Origin: Solen grandis
Lineage: Eukaryota > Mollusca > Bivalvia > Adapedonta > Solenidae
Direction of reading: 5' to 3'
NCBI GenBank assembly: GCA_021229015.1
Contig: CM037789.1
Span: forward strand, 41,328,926 to 41,392,925
DNA length: 64,000 nucleotides
Shown here in pieces: positions 21,501 to 30,648 of the stretch. The position numbers and the translations under genes are program-made. The notes below the pieces were generated by a model, which did not search any database, was not told the origin of the DNA, and worked only from the letters and a program-made list of their open reading frames with translations. Position 1 is the stretch's first letter, and the number at the start of each line of letters is the position of its first letter.

Positions 21501-21730
21501 AAAATCAAAGTGTGAGAGTGTATGTACATACCTCAAACCTAAGTTTGGCTGGTTCAATAGGCAAACCTTTGTTACTGGTGTCAATGTACTCATCGGAGAT
21601 TCTCTTTCCCCCAAACAGAAGCTTCATAGCCACAGGCCCAGCAGCCAGGAATATAGCTGCTGCAATAATGAACTTCACTAGAGTGACAGTGTTTCGCCTC
21701 ATGATGGAGCCGGTGTGGGTCTACAGCAAT
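3366..21730 (-). CDS. GALNT: Polypeptide N-acetylgalactosaminyltransferase, 5' part of gene (two coding exons)
   Basis: Enzymes of this family (CAZy GT27) are Golgi type II membrane proteins that transfer GalNAc from UDP-GalNAc to Ser/Thr, starting mucin-type O-glycosylation. Two minus-strand exons join in phase 0: 21532-21702 (57 codons, ATG at 21702) and 3366-3583 (218 bp, ending in phase 2 at a GTAAGT donor). The predicted product starts with a short basic tail, then a hydrophobic anchor at about residues 8-30, then a charged stem. It ends with GEQGAAVIL, FNAFASDKISLQRSLKDIR and HPE, the block that precedes the catalytic domain in GALNT1-type enzymes. The catalytic DxH and ricin-type lectin domains lie outside the window to the left. 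The 18-kb first coding intron holds most of the transposons described here. Family membership is firm; which paralogue is not resolved. Confidence 0.85.
4100..4340 (+). repeat. Seven-copy 32-35-bp minisatellite
   Basis: Units ATGCTACTGTGTTTTGATAT plus AAAGTTTATCAGTAA, seven in a row, varying only in the length of the A run and one base (TGTG/TGAG/TGGG). Confidence 0.85.
4864..5586. mobile_element. MITE-like element with about 190-bp inverted arms
   Basis: The left arm (about 4867-5060) and right arm (about 5395-5586) are inverted copies sharing GCTACATTTTCTATAT, GACAAAGAAGGA and, further in, GGGGTCAC and a TATCTGCC word. The left end is TTAAGGGCATA and the right end ACGCCCTTCT, so an eroded TTAA duplication with GGG ends is possible (Kolobok-like, inference). 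Confidence 0.65.
6492..6797 (+). repeat. tRNA-headed SINE, family A, full length
   Basis: The head CCCTGGTGGCCAAGTGGTTA, GAGCTTCCG resembles a tRNA box A. The body has GATACTGCAGTGTGGCAGCA, CTATATCTGTCTCAAGTAGA and CATCGTCTCCAAATGATTGA. The tail is CAAACAAACAAAAAAA. Confidence 0.7.
7541..7758 (+). mobile_element. 5' end fragment of the same mariner family
   Basis: TA at 7539-7540 is followed by CAAGGGCTGATTGATAAATT and about 215 bp that match 47335-47555 (CTCATATACAAGTAAAACAA, TATCCATAG, ATTCTGAATTCATT). The match then stops; no 3' end was found. Confidence 0.7.
8593..9120 (+). mobile_element. Truncated relative of the 24926 element
   Basis: ACTAGATGCCCATGGGCAAC opens it, and TGTGACCTTGACCTTGGAGC with TTACAGCCCAGACAAGCAAA match the core of the copy at 24926. 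The 3' end is not clear. Confidence 0.4.
10075..10613 (+). mobile_element. Non-autonomous hairpin-ended element (AGGTGAGC family), 5' truncated
   Basis: Closes with the family hairpin TTGAGCACTATGTGCTCAGG followed by TGAAC, and holds family words (GACCCAAGTACTATGATTTG, CACACCAAATA). The 5' end was not found. Confidence 0.55.
10614..11933 (+). mobile_element. Hairpin-ended element with about 320-bp tandem core
   Basis: The 5' end AACAAGAGGCCCATGAGGCCC and CGCTCACCTGAG, and the 3' end GCACGTTGTGCTCAGGTGAG plus CTAAAAA, are the family termini. CTCACCTGAG and CTCAGGTGAG are subterminal inverted repeats. The core has four units starting near 10675, 10995, 11317 and 11635 (ATCTGTACCAATTTATTTTA ...). 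The combination of subterminal inverted repeats with a 3' hairpin recalls Helentron-type and 'pearl'-like bivalve elements (inference). Confidence 0.7.
11991..12235 (+). mobile_element. End fragment of a second copy of the TTAA element family
   Basis: TTAA at 11987-11990 is followed by AGGAATACGCTCGGCTGA, identical to the end of the element at 12240, then diverges. This part contains a TGACGTCA box (near 12166) and a GCCGCCATCTTTG stretch. It may be a left end split by, or adjacent to, the younger insertion. Confidence 0.55.
13162..13480 (+). pseudogene. Broken P2X7 ballast-domain-like gene inside the TTAA element
   Basis: Frame 1 (13162-13326) starts MECIVPYDFEPEYTEEELQL and reaches DFCLCDNCVMMPSNMENVC before a TGA. 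A second frame (13337-13480, shifted +1) continues CITDHTDFHTLVLNDSVLEV and AFITILAYKGHRTG. Together they follow the Cys-rich C-terminal region of P2X7 (WCxCGxC...CC...CIT...LVL...VL), the zinc-binding ballast domain, which also occurs in stand-alone proteins of cnidarians and molluscs with a similar YxFEPE start. The segment between the two frames, including the second Cys of the CC pair, is deleted. No splice acceptor fits the 10-base gap, so I call it a pseudogene. The two parts are not joined here. Confidence 0.6.
13615..13690. promoter_or_regulatory. TGACGTCA and TCTCGCGAGA motifs inside the TTAA element
   Basis: A CRE-type TGACGTCA near 13624 and the palindrome TCTCGCGAGA near 13650, the motif associated with promoter binding by ZBTB33-type factors, lie in a CpG-rich island about 150 bp inside the right end. 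A CRE box also lies in the fragment at 11991-12235. A promoter role is inferred. Confidence 0.35.
13985..14165 (-). CDS. Possible exon of unknown gene in GALNT intron 1
   Basis: The minus frame reads MFLCVLFHDGNIHLPEKFER, DVILELLNCVTPCGDYPITK and RHSILDRNFTLLVMGD, then a GTAAGA donor. Composition looks like protein rather than repeat, but no partner exon or family is recognised. Confidence 0.3.
14668..14916 (-). repeat. tRNA-headed SINE, family B
   Basis: Reverse complement of the copy at 21045: CTTTGACAGTATTTCAGTTA, CATCCAGCTAATTACAGGTG, CCGGGATTCAAACCCACGCT (box B) and TCTCGGCCACGAAGGCCCC (box A side). Confidence 0.7.
15806..15950 (+). repeat. MITE-like repeat, left half (interrupted by the DDE transposon)
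   Basis: Starts TAACCCTTTCCCTCATAGAG and contains a palindrome (CCTGCGAGTTACTCGCAGG) and the word ATCAGGTTTTATGCTGTTCG. It continues on the far side of the transposon at 20520-20610, which ends GAAAGGGTTAA. Confidence 0.7.
16970..17045 (+). repeat. tRNA-like fragment (SINE head or tRNA pseudogene)
   Basis: GTAGAGTCTCCGTCTACCAC, GCAGG and GGTTCCAGCCTC resemble D-arm, anticodon-arm and box B of a tRNA-Val-type gene, with poor stems. It lies inside the DDE transposon upstream of its first exon. Confidence 0.35.
17208..17570 (+). CDS. N-terminal zinc-binding exon of the transposase gene
   Basis: Open from ATG at 17208; 121 codons precede a GTGAGT donor at 17571. The protein has a C-x2-C ... C-x2-C arrangement (CLHC near residue 31 and CSTC near residue 73) around a Lys-rich linker, a likely zinc-binding fold, then a Ser/Thr-rich tail. 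A function as DNA-binding module of the transposase is inferred from its place upstream of the catalytic exon. It does not match the canonical THAP pattern. Confidence 0.55.
17839..18816 (+). CDS. Transposase exon: HTH_Tnp_4 and first part of DDE_Tnp_4 domain
   Basis: The frame runs to the GTGAGT donor at 18817 (326 codons from the first ATG; the true exon start is probably a few codons inside it, after an AG near 17851-17856). Residues about 86-155 (FPSLTGLSKEQF... SYKLLATIFGITKSSARRPV) form the helix-turn-helix typical of this family. Catalytic residues visible are D200 in LVLDGTYIYI and D283 in FVVDRGFRDSL. The exon stops at ANTSRLVTK, just where relatives continue with RWVVE, whose Glu is the third catalytic acid. 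Family assignment is firm; activity is unlikely because that exon is absent. Confidence 0.8.
19120..19290 (+). CDS. C-terminal exon of the transposase gene
   Basis: After the acceptor CTTTGTCAG the frame reads AGARVVGMCSHVSAIIWYLA, YKRHIEGAPLGVRNWGDHLA and ends DSTQSEN with TAA at 19288. The (V/I)GxCSHxxxxxWYL motif is the distal part of a Cys/His (SWIM-like) module found at the C terminus of relatives; its upstream Cys partner would be in a missing exon. The phase (0) matches the exon ending at 18816, but the 303-bp interval cannot hold the roughly 150-200 residues that normally lie between. Confidence 0.65.
   Translation, partial: AGARVVGMCSHVSAIIWYLAYKRHIEGAPLGVRNWGDHLADAAVFDIDGDSTQSEN
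19632..20225 (+). mobile_element. Hairpin-ended element with about 155-bp core, nested in the DDE transposon
   Basis: Tandem copies of GACCTACTTTTTGATCCAAC ... TGTGTAAACATCAAAATTG precede GACGGACGACGGAC and the terminal hairpin CCTGAGCATGCTCAGG, GTGAGCTAAAAA. The 5' end is indistinct. Confidence 0.6.
20520..20610 (+). repeat. MITE-like repeat, right half
   Basis: Matches the second half of the intact copy at 57126-57366: AAGGTTTAACTGTGGTTTTC, CTGCAGATCAGGCTTTATGT and the closing AAAGGGTTAA. Confidence 0.7.
21045..21290 (+). repeat. tRNA-headed SINE, family B
   Basis: Head GGGAGCCTCCGTGGCCGAAA, box B GTGGGTTCGAATCCTGACAG, then AGGAAGCCTTCCAGCTGGCT, CCACCTGTAATTAGCTGGAC and TGACTGAAATACTGTCAAAG. 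It lies 240 bp from GALNT coding exon 1. Confidence 0.7.
21532..21702 (-). CDS. GALNT: GALNT coding exon 1 (tail, membrane anchor, start of stem)
   Basis: Reads MRRNTVTLVKFIIAAAIFLA and onward to KLRFE, with a GTATGT donor directly after. The 57 codons end in phase 0, matching the phase of the exon at 3366-3583. The hydrophobic run right after MRRN fits an uncleaved signal anchor. A second in-frame ATG exists at residue 26, but the first leaves the anchor intact. Confidence 0.8.
21703..21730 (-). promoter_or_regulatory. GALNT: GALNT 5' UTR portion with upstream splice acceptor
   Basis: On the minus strand a pyrimidine-rich tract and a TTTTCTTCAG acceptor end at 21731, 28 bases before the ATG. 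A further non-coding 5' exon and the promoter therefore probably lie at higher coordinates; I could not locate them. Confidence 0.5.
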
Positions 21731-22289
21731 CTGAAGAAAATATAAACCTATTTACTCAAACATTCTGAAGACTGTCTTAGCATCACTGGACATCTGGTCA
21801 ATTACAAATAACAAAACTTGTCTTTCAACAAAATTATAATAATGATAGTGTGTGATGTTCAGGAATAAGTTTAGTGGCACAACAATACTCATTTGAAAAA
21901 ATCTAAGACTTAAACCCAAAGATAAGCACCTCGGCAAAATGTTGTATATTCTCATGCCAGAGCGAGAGTGGGGCAGGTGTGTATTCTGCAGAAAATCCAG
22001 TTTAAGTGTTACTATTAAAGCAATAGCAAAACATCGATCGATACAACAATTTGTTATTTTTGTCTAGGTGTATAATATATGATATATATCGATACATATG
22101 TATATATATAATACATACGAAAATAAATTATTATGGTGTTTTTGTCCAATTCTTTAGTCCTTTAAACATGAATTTGTGCAATATGTGTGTGTATATATAC
22201 ATATATATATATATATTGTTTCAATAATAATATTTGATTTACTTGATATATTGTCCAATATCTGAACAAACATGTAGACCAACTGTGTT

Positions 22290-24423
22290 AATAGCTGTCA
22301 GAGGACATCATGCTCGACTGTTCAAAATGCTTGTTGGTAAATCAAATGAAATCTATTTAAATTCTTGCCCTTCACATTCCCTGTACATAATAATAGTCAA
22401 AAATGATATACCTTGATAGTCTGATACCCTTAATATATTTTTGATGTCTAAAATCAATCCCATGCCTAGTTACTGAGACATAAGCACAATAACACTGTGC
22501 ATGCAAAACTTAAACAAAAATCCAAGTTAGAAAAGGGCCGTAATTTGCATCAGTCCAAAAGTTATCCTCCTGTTTTCTGATGCCCTTGAAGACATTCCTT
22601 AACTTTCTAGTCAATTCCAAAAGCAATTTCTGAGATATAAGCGGGATAGTAGCTTGAATGCAAAACTTTAACCAAAATTCAAAGTTAAAAGGGGGTCATA
22701 ATTTTTAATTTATTCCATCAAGTGTTATCTTCCTTTATAGTATGATTCCCCTAAACATATTAAAGATGTTTCAAATCAATTCCATGCCTGGACTCTGAGA
22801 TATAAGCATAAAAGTAACTTGCATGCAAAACTTTAACCACAATTTCTAAGTTAAAAAAGGGGCCAAAACTTGTAATATATTCCATCAAAAGTTATCTACC
22901 TTGATAGTAGGATACTCCTAAACATATTAAAGATATTTCAAATCAATCCCATGCCTGGATACTGAGATATAAGCATAAAAGTAACTTGCATGCAAAACTT
23001 TAACCAAAATTTCTAAGTTAAAAAGGGCAATAATTTGTAACTTATTCCATCAAGAGTTATCTACCATGAAAGTATGATACCCCTAAACATATTAAAGATG
23101 TTTCAAATCAATGATGAATCGCATGCTTGATACTAAGATATAAGCATGAGAGTATCTTGCATGCAAAACTTTAACCAAAATTTCTAAGTTAAACAAGAAA
23201 TGTTTGTGAAACATATATGCCCCCCTCATATGCCATAATATGTATATAGCTATATTACATGCAAGGAGTTTGCCTTCATAATGTTGGCTTGCCACAAAAA
23301 ATTCTCAAACTTCAAAAACTTGAGTGAAAATATAATGTGCTAAAATGTGGAACTAAACATTTACTGAAATAAATGGCAAATATTTACACAAGTCCACAAA
23401 GGTTTAAGTGAAAGAACATTGTCAGTTATAAACAAACAAAACATTAAGACTTAGTGCTCTAGGTTTATTATAAAAATTAACAAATCAGCCTTGCTAGCCA
23501 TAAGCACAAACATCCACAATAATGAAAGAAAATGATACATCATCCTTCAAATATCTCAAACTTTAAAACAAAACAACATTACAACATAAATTATGTTATC
23601 TTGATCTAAGTAATAACAAGGCCAAGTCATCAAACATATATACAAATGCAACCTTGTGACCTTGACCTTTGAGGTATTGACACCAAAATCGATAGGGGTC
23701 ATCTACTAATCGTGAGCAACAACCACAAGAAGTTTGAGACTTAAAGGTCAAATAGAACTTATGTTATTAATAAGAAGGCCAAGTCATCAAACATATATAC
23801 AAATGCAACCTTGTGACCTTGACCTTTGAGGTATTGACACCAAAATCGATAGGGGTCATCTACTAATCATGAGCAACAACCACATGAAGTTTGAGACTTA
23901 AAGGTCAAATAGAACTTAAGTTATCACTCGGACAAGGTCTGGTCTACCGACAGACCGACGGACCGACATGAGCAAAGCAATATACCCCCTCTTCTTCGAA
24001 GGGGGGCATAAAAAGGGGCCATAATTTGTAATATACTCCATCAAGAGTTATCTACCTTGGTTGTCTGATGCCTCTAAACATATTCATAAACTTTCAAGCC
24101 AATACCATGAATGGTTTTTGAGATACAAACTAGATAGTAGCTTGCACGCAAAACTTTAACCAAATTTTCTATTGCATGCAAAACTTTAACCAAAATTTCT
24201 AAGTTAAAAAGGGGCCATAATTCATATTAAATTCAGTCAAGAGCTATCTACTTTGGTTGTCTGATGCCCCTGAACATATTTATAAACTTTCAAGTCAAGA
24301 CCATAAATGGTTATTGAGATATAAGGTTGATAGTAACTTGCAAAACGTTAACCAAAAGCTGCAACGCCAACGCCAGGGTGACTACAATAGCTCTCATATT
24401 CTTCAAATAGTCGAGCTAAAAAG
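22290..24423 (+). mobile_element. CAGAGGACAGC-family element, full length, with a nested insertion
   Basis: 5' TAGCTGTCAGAGGACATCAT, GCTCGACTGTTC; 3' CATATTCTTCAAATAGTCGA, GCTAAAAAGG. CTCGACTATT and AATAGTCGAG are the subterminal inverted repeats of this family. The core has about 170-bp units with GCATGCAAAACTTTAACCAA. It is interrupted at 23191-24011. Confidence 0.65.
23191..24011 (+). mobile_element. Third non-autonomous family, nested in the element at 22290-24423
   Basis: Begins AACAAGAAATGTTTGTGAAA, CATATATGCCCCCCTC and ends CTTCTTCGAAGGGGGGCATA then AAA. The host unit reads on directly after it (AAGGGGCCATAATTTGTA). It contains a direct repeat of about 150 bp (GGCCAAGTCATCAAACATAT, twice). 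Confidence 0.6.
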
Positions 24424-24445
24424 GAACTTTTGTTGTAATATTCTA

Positions 24446-24927
24446 AAACAAGAGGGCCATAATGTCCCAATTTTGACCCCAGGACCATGATTTGAGCAAA
24501 CTTGGTAGTGATCTACTAGAAAATGCTGCACACCAAATATCTAAACTCCAGGCCTTGTGGTTTCTGAGAAGATTTTACCTAAACTGTATTAACCTATGTT
24601 AAATCAAGTGTCACCTGGGGGGGGGGGGGGGGGGGGGGGGGGGTAATTTTGACTCCAGGGACATGATTTGAACAAACTTGGTAGTGATCCACTAGACAAT
24701 GCTTAACACAAAATATCTAAGCTCTAGGCAACAGACTGGAACCATTTAAACAATTATATAGGGGATCACCTAGGAACATCCTTGCAAAGTTTCATCACTT
24801 TCCCATCAGTAGTTTCAGAGAAGAAGATTTTTAAGTAAATTGTTGACGACTGACGATCACCACGGCGGACGCCGGACAAAGGCTGGTCCTGAAAGCTCAC
24901 CTTGGCACTTTGTTCCAGGTGAGCTAA
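24446..24927 (+). mobile_element. Hairpin-ended element, short copy
   Basis: Starts AAACAAGAGGGCCATAATGT and ends TTCCAGGTGAGCTAAA after a GACGACTGACG stretch. A run of 27 G (24617-24643) interrupts the core. Confidence 0.6.
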
Positions 24928-25921
24928 ACTAGATGCCCAAGGGCAACATGTCGAGCCCGCTTAAGGCTACCATATTGAACAGAATACCTACGAGAGGCAT
25001 TGTAGAAGTTGTTGTTGTTTTAAAATTTAATGAGGTTTCATCCATGTGGATTACAGCATTATGTATATAATCCTGGGTGTGAACTGCAGTTTTTGACCTT
25101 TGACCTCCACATATGACCTTGACTTTAAGATATTGACATGGTTCTTACACGCAACAGACCCATGCAACAGACCATACTCACAAGTAAAACATTTCTACCA
25201 AATAATTTCAAATTCTATTCATTCCTTTCTAAGAAAGAACCAGGGCAAGGAAAAAAAGTACAAAAAGTGTTTTTATAATAGTGTCACCCCTATTGAAAGG
25301 GCCAGTCAATTTTGACTTATGAGACACCTCTTTTATTCCACATGTACCTTCCCAGTTCCCTCTCATATGCCAAGCATCAGGCAGGAAGGCAACCAGTACC
25401 ATTATTTAACTAGCTGGCAGTTCACCAACCGGACATATCAGAACGATCCTCTGCCGGGGATCCAACCTTTGACCTCCCGCTCCCGAAGCGGATACCTTAA
25501 CCACTAGGCCACAGGATCAGTTATGTTTTTTAACTTTGACCTCAATCTGTGACCTTGACCCTTAAGTTATGAATCAGGTTCTTGTGCATGACACTCCTTC
25601 TCACTGAGCTTGACATTTGTGCCAAATGATTTGAAAATTCTTCCATCCATGATAAAGTAAAAGCCCGGAAAAGCAAAAGAGTACATGTTTTTGACATTTG
25701 ACCTCCATCTGTGACCTTGACCTTTGAGCTACGCATCTGGTTCTTGTGCATGACACTCTGTCTCACTGAGCTTGACATTTGTGTCAAATTATTTGAGAAT
25801 ACTTCCATCCATGATGAAGTTATAGCCCAGACAAGACCAAATCCGGATGCACGCACACACATACATGCACCGAACGGCCATTGTGACAACTACGTCGAGC
25901 TCACCGCAAGCGGGCTCGACA
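24926..25921 (+). mobile_element. Non-autonomous element with GAGCCCGC ... GCGGGCTC ends
   Basis: Starts ACTAGATGCCCAAGGGCAAC, ATGTCGAGCCCGCTT and ends GTCGAGCTCACCGCAAGCGG, GCTCGACAAAAAC. The core repeats TGACCTCCATCTGTGACCTT and CATGACACTC. It carries a SINE at about 25320-25512. A truncated relative begins at 8593 (CACTAGATGCCCATGGGCAA). Confidence 0.55.
25320..25512 (-). repeat. tRNA-headed SINE nested in the 24926 element
   Basis: GGGGATCCAACCTTTGACCT, CCCGCTCCCGAAGCGGATAC and CTTAACCACTAGGCCACAGG are the complement of a tRNA-like head; the body differs from families A-C. Confidence 0.55.
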
Positions 25922-25934
25922 AAAACAAACATTT

Positions 25935-26150
25935 ATTTTTATGGCCCCGATCTATCGATCGGGGCATATTATTTTTGGTCTGTCTGTCTGAAGTCTAAGT
26001 CACAAAACTTCAACCTTGACCATAACTCGAAAGTCCTTCCACCCACAGCCTCCACCTTGATGAGTTCTACCCGCCAGGTAACCTTGACCTTCAAATGACC
26101 TTGAACTCCCCCAGGTCTAAGGCCCCTGTGGGGGCATGGCCTTCATTCAA
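25935..26150 (+). repeat. Short element with ATCGATCGGGGC palindrome
   Basis: GGCCCCGATCTATCGATCGG at the start and GGCCCCTGTGGGGGCATGGC at the end are palindromic; the middle repeats TGACCTTCAAATGACCTTGA. Probably another non-autonomous family. Confidence 0.4.
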
Positions 26151-26423
26151 ATGTAGCACTTGTTCAAAATATAAAGATAACCATTGTAATAGAAAAAATA
26201 CCATTACTCACATGGGTAAAAGCGTGCCAGGAATAAAATAAACATAGCGTTTGTTGTTACTAATTAATCCACTTCAATGTGAGTTAATTATGCCAAATTT
26301 TGTATTATACTTAGATGACATAAAGCGTAACGGGGATTGCCCTGTCTATGCAATAATTGTTAATGACTTAGAGCACTTTTGTTTTCTTATAGAAAATAAT
26401 CCAATAAAAATAAATATATATTA

Positions 26424-26660
26424 GTTTGTTTGTTTGCTGGGTTTAACGTCCCACCAACAGTATTCATTTGGAGACTATTGGAGACAGATGTAGTTCTGCC
26501 ACACTGCAGCATCATGCTTTAGACACCGAGTCACACTATTCTATGTTCACCGAGCCAACCAGTCGGAGTCCTTGGAATACCTTTATATGCTAAATATCAA
26601 GCAAGGGATCTCTACCAGTATTTTTTTTCTCGACTTTGGTATGTTGCAGCCGGGGAGGAA
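26424..26660 (-). repeat. SINE family A, head-truncated
   Basis: Reads GTTTGTTTGCTGGGTTTAAC, CATTTGGAGACTATTGGAGA and GCCACACTGCAGCATCATGC on the plus strand, the reverse complement of the copy at 6492; it stops in the CAGCCGGGGA word before the tRNA head. Confidence 0.65.
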
Positions 26661-29600
26661 AAATACATTAAAAAATTTTTTTTTAAAAAAATAAAAAATA
26701 TTGTGGCAGTACTAACATAAACACTGGAGCATTATTTTCACTTCATCATATAGGCAATATTTGCAGAAGTATTGGCAAAGATTATCTTATTTCATTGACT
26801 GAACTATTTCCTTTCTGAAAAATTTCCAGTCCTTAATCATTTGTAAGGACCTTATATGGACTACTCTAAGATTTAAACAGTCATAATTTCACTTATATCT
26901 GCCATATGCAATGTCAGCTATGAAGTTGTCTTAGGACTAAAAACCATGCTCATCACGTGCAACTTATGTGGTAGATGATCGCACTTAAATTCAAAAGTAC
27001 ATGCGCACCAGCTTTTTCTCGCAATATTGCGGTGGCGCCGAGGATATACAAGATTTCCTTCCTACACTTATTTGAGTTACTTATCTTTGGGTTTAGGTCT
27101 TTGATTAAATAAACAATAGTTGAAAATTTTTAACTGTGAAGTCACTGAAATACATAAAGAAGTATGGTCAATGAATATGGTGAAAGTGCTTGATTTTATT
27201 TTAGTTATGTTATTCTCAAAATGCATGCTCATATCTAAACCAAAACAAGTTATTTTTGAGTCAAGAACTCTTATCCAACAAAAATTATCTTTTCAATATA
27301 GATAATGCTTAAGGAAATGTTGATGCCAACATACTGTTATACAATAATAGAATTAAGATTTGTATTAACACAAGGGAGTGTTAGCTTATTTTGGGGATTG
27401 GGGTGGAGACAAGGTAAGTATGAGAAGGGTTTCTACTTCCTTGTACTGAAAAAAAAAAGAGAAATGGAGTCATTTCCATGACTTTTGAACGCCTCTCTGT
27501 TTGACTTTTCTACATAGATATTCATTGTAAAAATTTCAGATTTTGATAAATTATCAATTATGCTATCAGCCTGCAATAAGGCATCAACTAGTATAGTTTG
27601 GAAATGTGTGGGAATGAGGCAAAATTAGTATGAAGACAGACATTTGAACTTCAATTTAGTTTAGGCTAATAAAATCAACAGCAACTTACAATTATGCATA
27701 CAACAATTACAAAGAAGTAATGAATCATCATAGATACAAACCATTTTAAGGTATTTCACCAGTAACATTAAATTTCTACAGCAAAACAAAACAAGCATGA
27801 CATAGCTATGACAAAATACAAACAACAGCAAAATGTGAGTATTGACAAAGGTCTGTTACATCCAGACCCTCATTTTGTTGTATACTCAGTACAACTGAAA
27901 GCATTTGACTGATTCTGATCAAACCAGACAATGACAATTGCCATTTAGAGATTTTGTAGGTCACAGTAGATATATGTGAAAATGGGGCAGGTTAATTCGG
28001 GCCTGGTTACCTTGGAAATTGTTGTAATGCAATTTCATGTTTAGAAAGAGAGATTTTTATCATTGTAAGGATGGTGCCGTTCCTTGCAAAAATCATTGGG
28101 GCAGTGGTTGCCTCTGATGCCACACCACTGTGAAAGATGCGTCACTTTGGATTGTAGAGATATAATTCACGTAATTCGGTAATCTCTACTGAGATCCGCT
28201 CCAGTTATTTTTTTCGTATTGGCCTCAGTAGAGATTAGGTCGGTCGGGTAACCAGAAACAATTTTTTTTTTATGCCTAATCAAAAACCATGATAATTCAG
28301 TATGGCGGAATCATTGCATAGGTGACAGACAGCAAAAAAAGGACTTGGTGACATGCCTTTTTCTTTTTCATTGTTGGGTATCAAGCGCGTTTTTCACACA
28401 CATGATTTTAATTCATAAGGGATCGTTGAAGAAAATGAGTGAATCCCATAATCCCATGTCTAGATACTGTAAATGTGTGCATTTTTATCGTAAATTGCAA
28501 ATTTTTTCTTTCACCAAACTAAAAAAAAATTTGCACTTTTAACCCCTATAGCTGTTAAATTTTGCTATAAAATAAATTGATTATTGATCTAGAGCAATAT
28601 TCACTTCATTAAAAACCCATTATATAATACAGATTTATATGAAATCATATACTATTATCAATTCATAAACTATATACATATTGGTGTAGTAATAGACACG
28701 CACACCTGAGTCTGTTCAACACTTGACGCCTACAATGAAATTTTAAATCTTAAAAGTTGTTTATATCCGAACCCCACCCACTTGTGTTGCCAAATTTAAT
28801 TCATGTCACTTCAAAGAAAACAACTCAAGAGCGAAAAAAATGTTTACCTGCACTCTGACACTGTTCCACACATACGTGAATATATATTTAACACAATGTC
28901 ACCGTTGGATTGCTTTTTTGTGACAACAAGGGACTGAAATTTGTGTCTGCCGAACATACACAGCGAATGTTCTGACTACACGATTTCCACGTCTGCACCG
29001 TTATCTTCGACGTTTTCATCGAATTCGGACCAAACAGACTTCGTATTATTAAATGACATTTTTTTTTACATAATAAAATTTAAAGAACCACATCTTTCTT
29101 TAATTAACACTTATTGATTATTCCAATCCAAATTAATTAAAATAATTGAAACAGGAAATATAGATATGCGCGCGTGCGTTTCGGGTCAGAACTTTCTTAC
29201 ATGGATTAATACTTTGGTCATGAAGTGATTTATTACAGAAATATTTAATAAATTAAGTATTCAAAACAACTTCATGTAAATGATATACATTATCGATCTT
29301 ACAAATCTGAAACCAAGATTTACATATAGAATCTAATGAAATTACAAATTGACAAAAATACGTCAGTAAATAAACTAATATTATTCGATAACACGCGCAC
29401 ACACACAAATGATAGGTACCATGATTGTATTGCGATTAAGAGTTCAGCATATGTAATACTAAATGTGTTGTATTTAACGAGGGTATCTTTAATACTGCTT
29501 ACTGTTTAAAAAGAGTCCCTCTGATTTATCACAGGAGACAATATTTTATTTTTTATTAAATCTGAACAGGACATATTCTTTAAATAGGAGAATGAAACCG

Positions 29601-30146
29601 AGTCACGTGGTCAAATTTTCTCGACCGTTTGGATTTATTAGTGAAATTTGGAAGTTTGTCTCAGCACTCAAATAAATTATTTTCCATAATTTCAATATAA
29701 ACTTAAAATTAATTATCTTCCCCAAATCTACCAAAACATGAAGAAGAAAAAAAACTCTCGGTGTTGTAAAATATTTTTTATAGGCACACTGACGCGAACC
29801 TTGAAACTCCTTTTTACAAACTCAAAAATATGTCGCAATTACGCTCATTGGTGTATTTATATTTGGTCTTGAAAATAATACTATATTAAATTGTATTTTA
29901 GATTTATCATATCGAAGAGAGAGAAAACTTGAGTGTTAACCCTGATCGTAAATCGTAACATATAACATTGAATACTTCTTCAACATTAGCGATGTGGTAG
30001 CATGTGAAATGAATGGAATATTTTATTTTCTAACAGTTTTACAGAAATTTTCCCTTTATACAATTTATAAATTTTTTTTTAAAATAAAACGATTTTTTAA
30101 AACCCCCCCCCCTTCATATTTCCTTTAGTTTACTGCATGTTTATAC
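26661..30146. other. Intergenic or 5'-UTR-intron stretch without recognised gene
   Basis: AT-rich. A short inverted pair GTAATCTCTACTGAGAT / CTCAGTAGAGATTAG lies at about 28180-28240, and a TCACGTGG E-box near 29602. The upstream GALNT exon and promoter may lie here, but I cannot point to them. Confidence 0.35.
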
Positions 30147-30401
30147 GGTGGCACAGAGGTGACATGGTCTTTTTTTAAGTAGCACTATCTTGTGGAAACG
30201 AGATAGTTATCTGGAGGGAATGAGATACATGTACTATCTTGGGGAAACGAGAAACTATCTTGTTTCTTATCTTTCTCGTTCCCACAAGATAGTTTCTCGT
30301 TCCCTCAAGATAGTTTCTTGTGTCCTCAAGATAACAATGCCGTTCCCAAAAGATAGGTCTACTTAAAAAAAAAGAATGACCATGTCACCTCTATGCCATG
30401 G
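30147..30401. mobile_element. 255-bp palindromic MITE built from ACTATCTTG words
   Basis: Ends GGCACAGAGGTGACATGGTC and, inverted, GACCATGTCACCTCTATGCC. Just inside, TTTAAGTAG mirrors CTACTTAAA. The body repeats GAAACTATCTTG / CAAGATAGTTTC with GGGAACGAGA linkers on both sides of the symmetry axis. Confidence 0.7.
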
Positions 30402-30648
30402 TTTGTTTATTTACATTAATTTTCTAAAATATTATACATCAGGCCCTCGTTACAATTAAAACAACGGCATCTAGGAGAGACGAGGTCATTTGGGCAGTGG
30501 GTATGTATGACAGATTAGTCTAAACATATCTTATTGGTAACATTTATGCAAGTACAGGCACGTAGGCCATGTATGTGTGTGAAAATGGAATGATGAAAAC
30601 AATGTTCTCAACAAACTTCCTTATTTATAAGGTCGGTGAAAATAACAA

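Noticed and set aside
24617..24643. Long poly-G run, as also at 2270-2286, as a possible G-quadruplex regulator
   Set aside because: It sits in the core of a repeat element where other copies have only short G runs; simple slippage or assembly noise explains it better.
25542..25998. Overlapping 95- and 115-codon frames on both strands
   Set aside because: They fall in the repeated TGACCTTGACC core of a non-autonomous element; the minus frame contains the same block twice.
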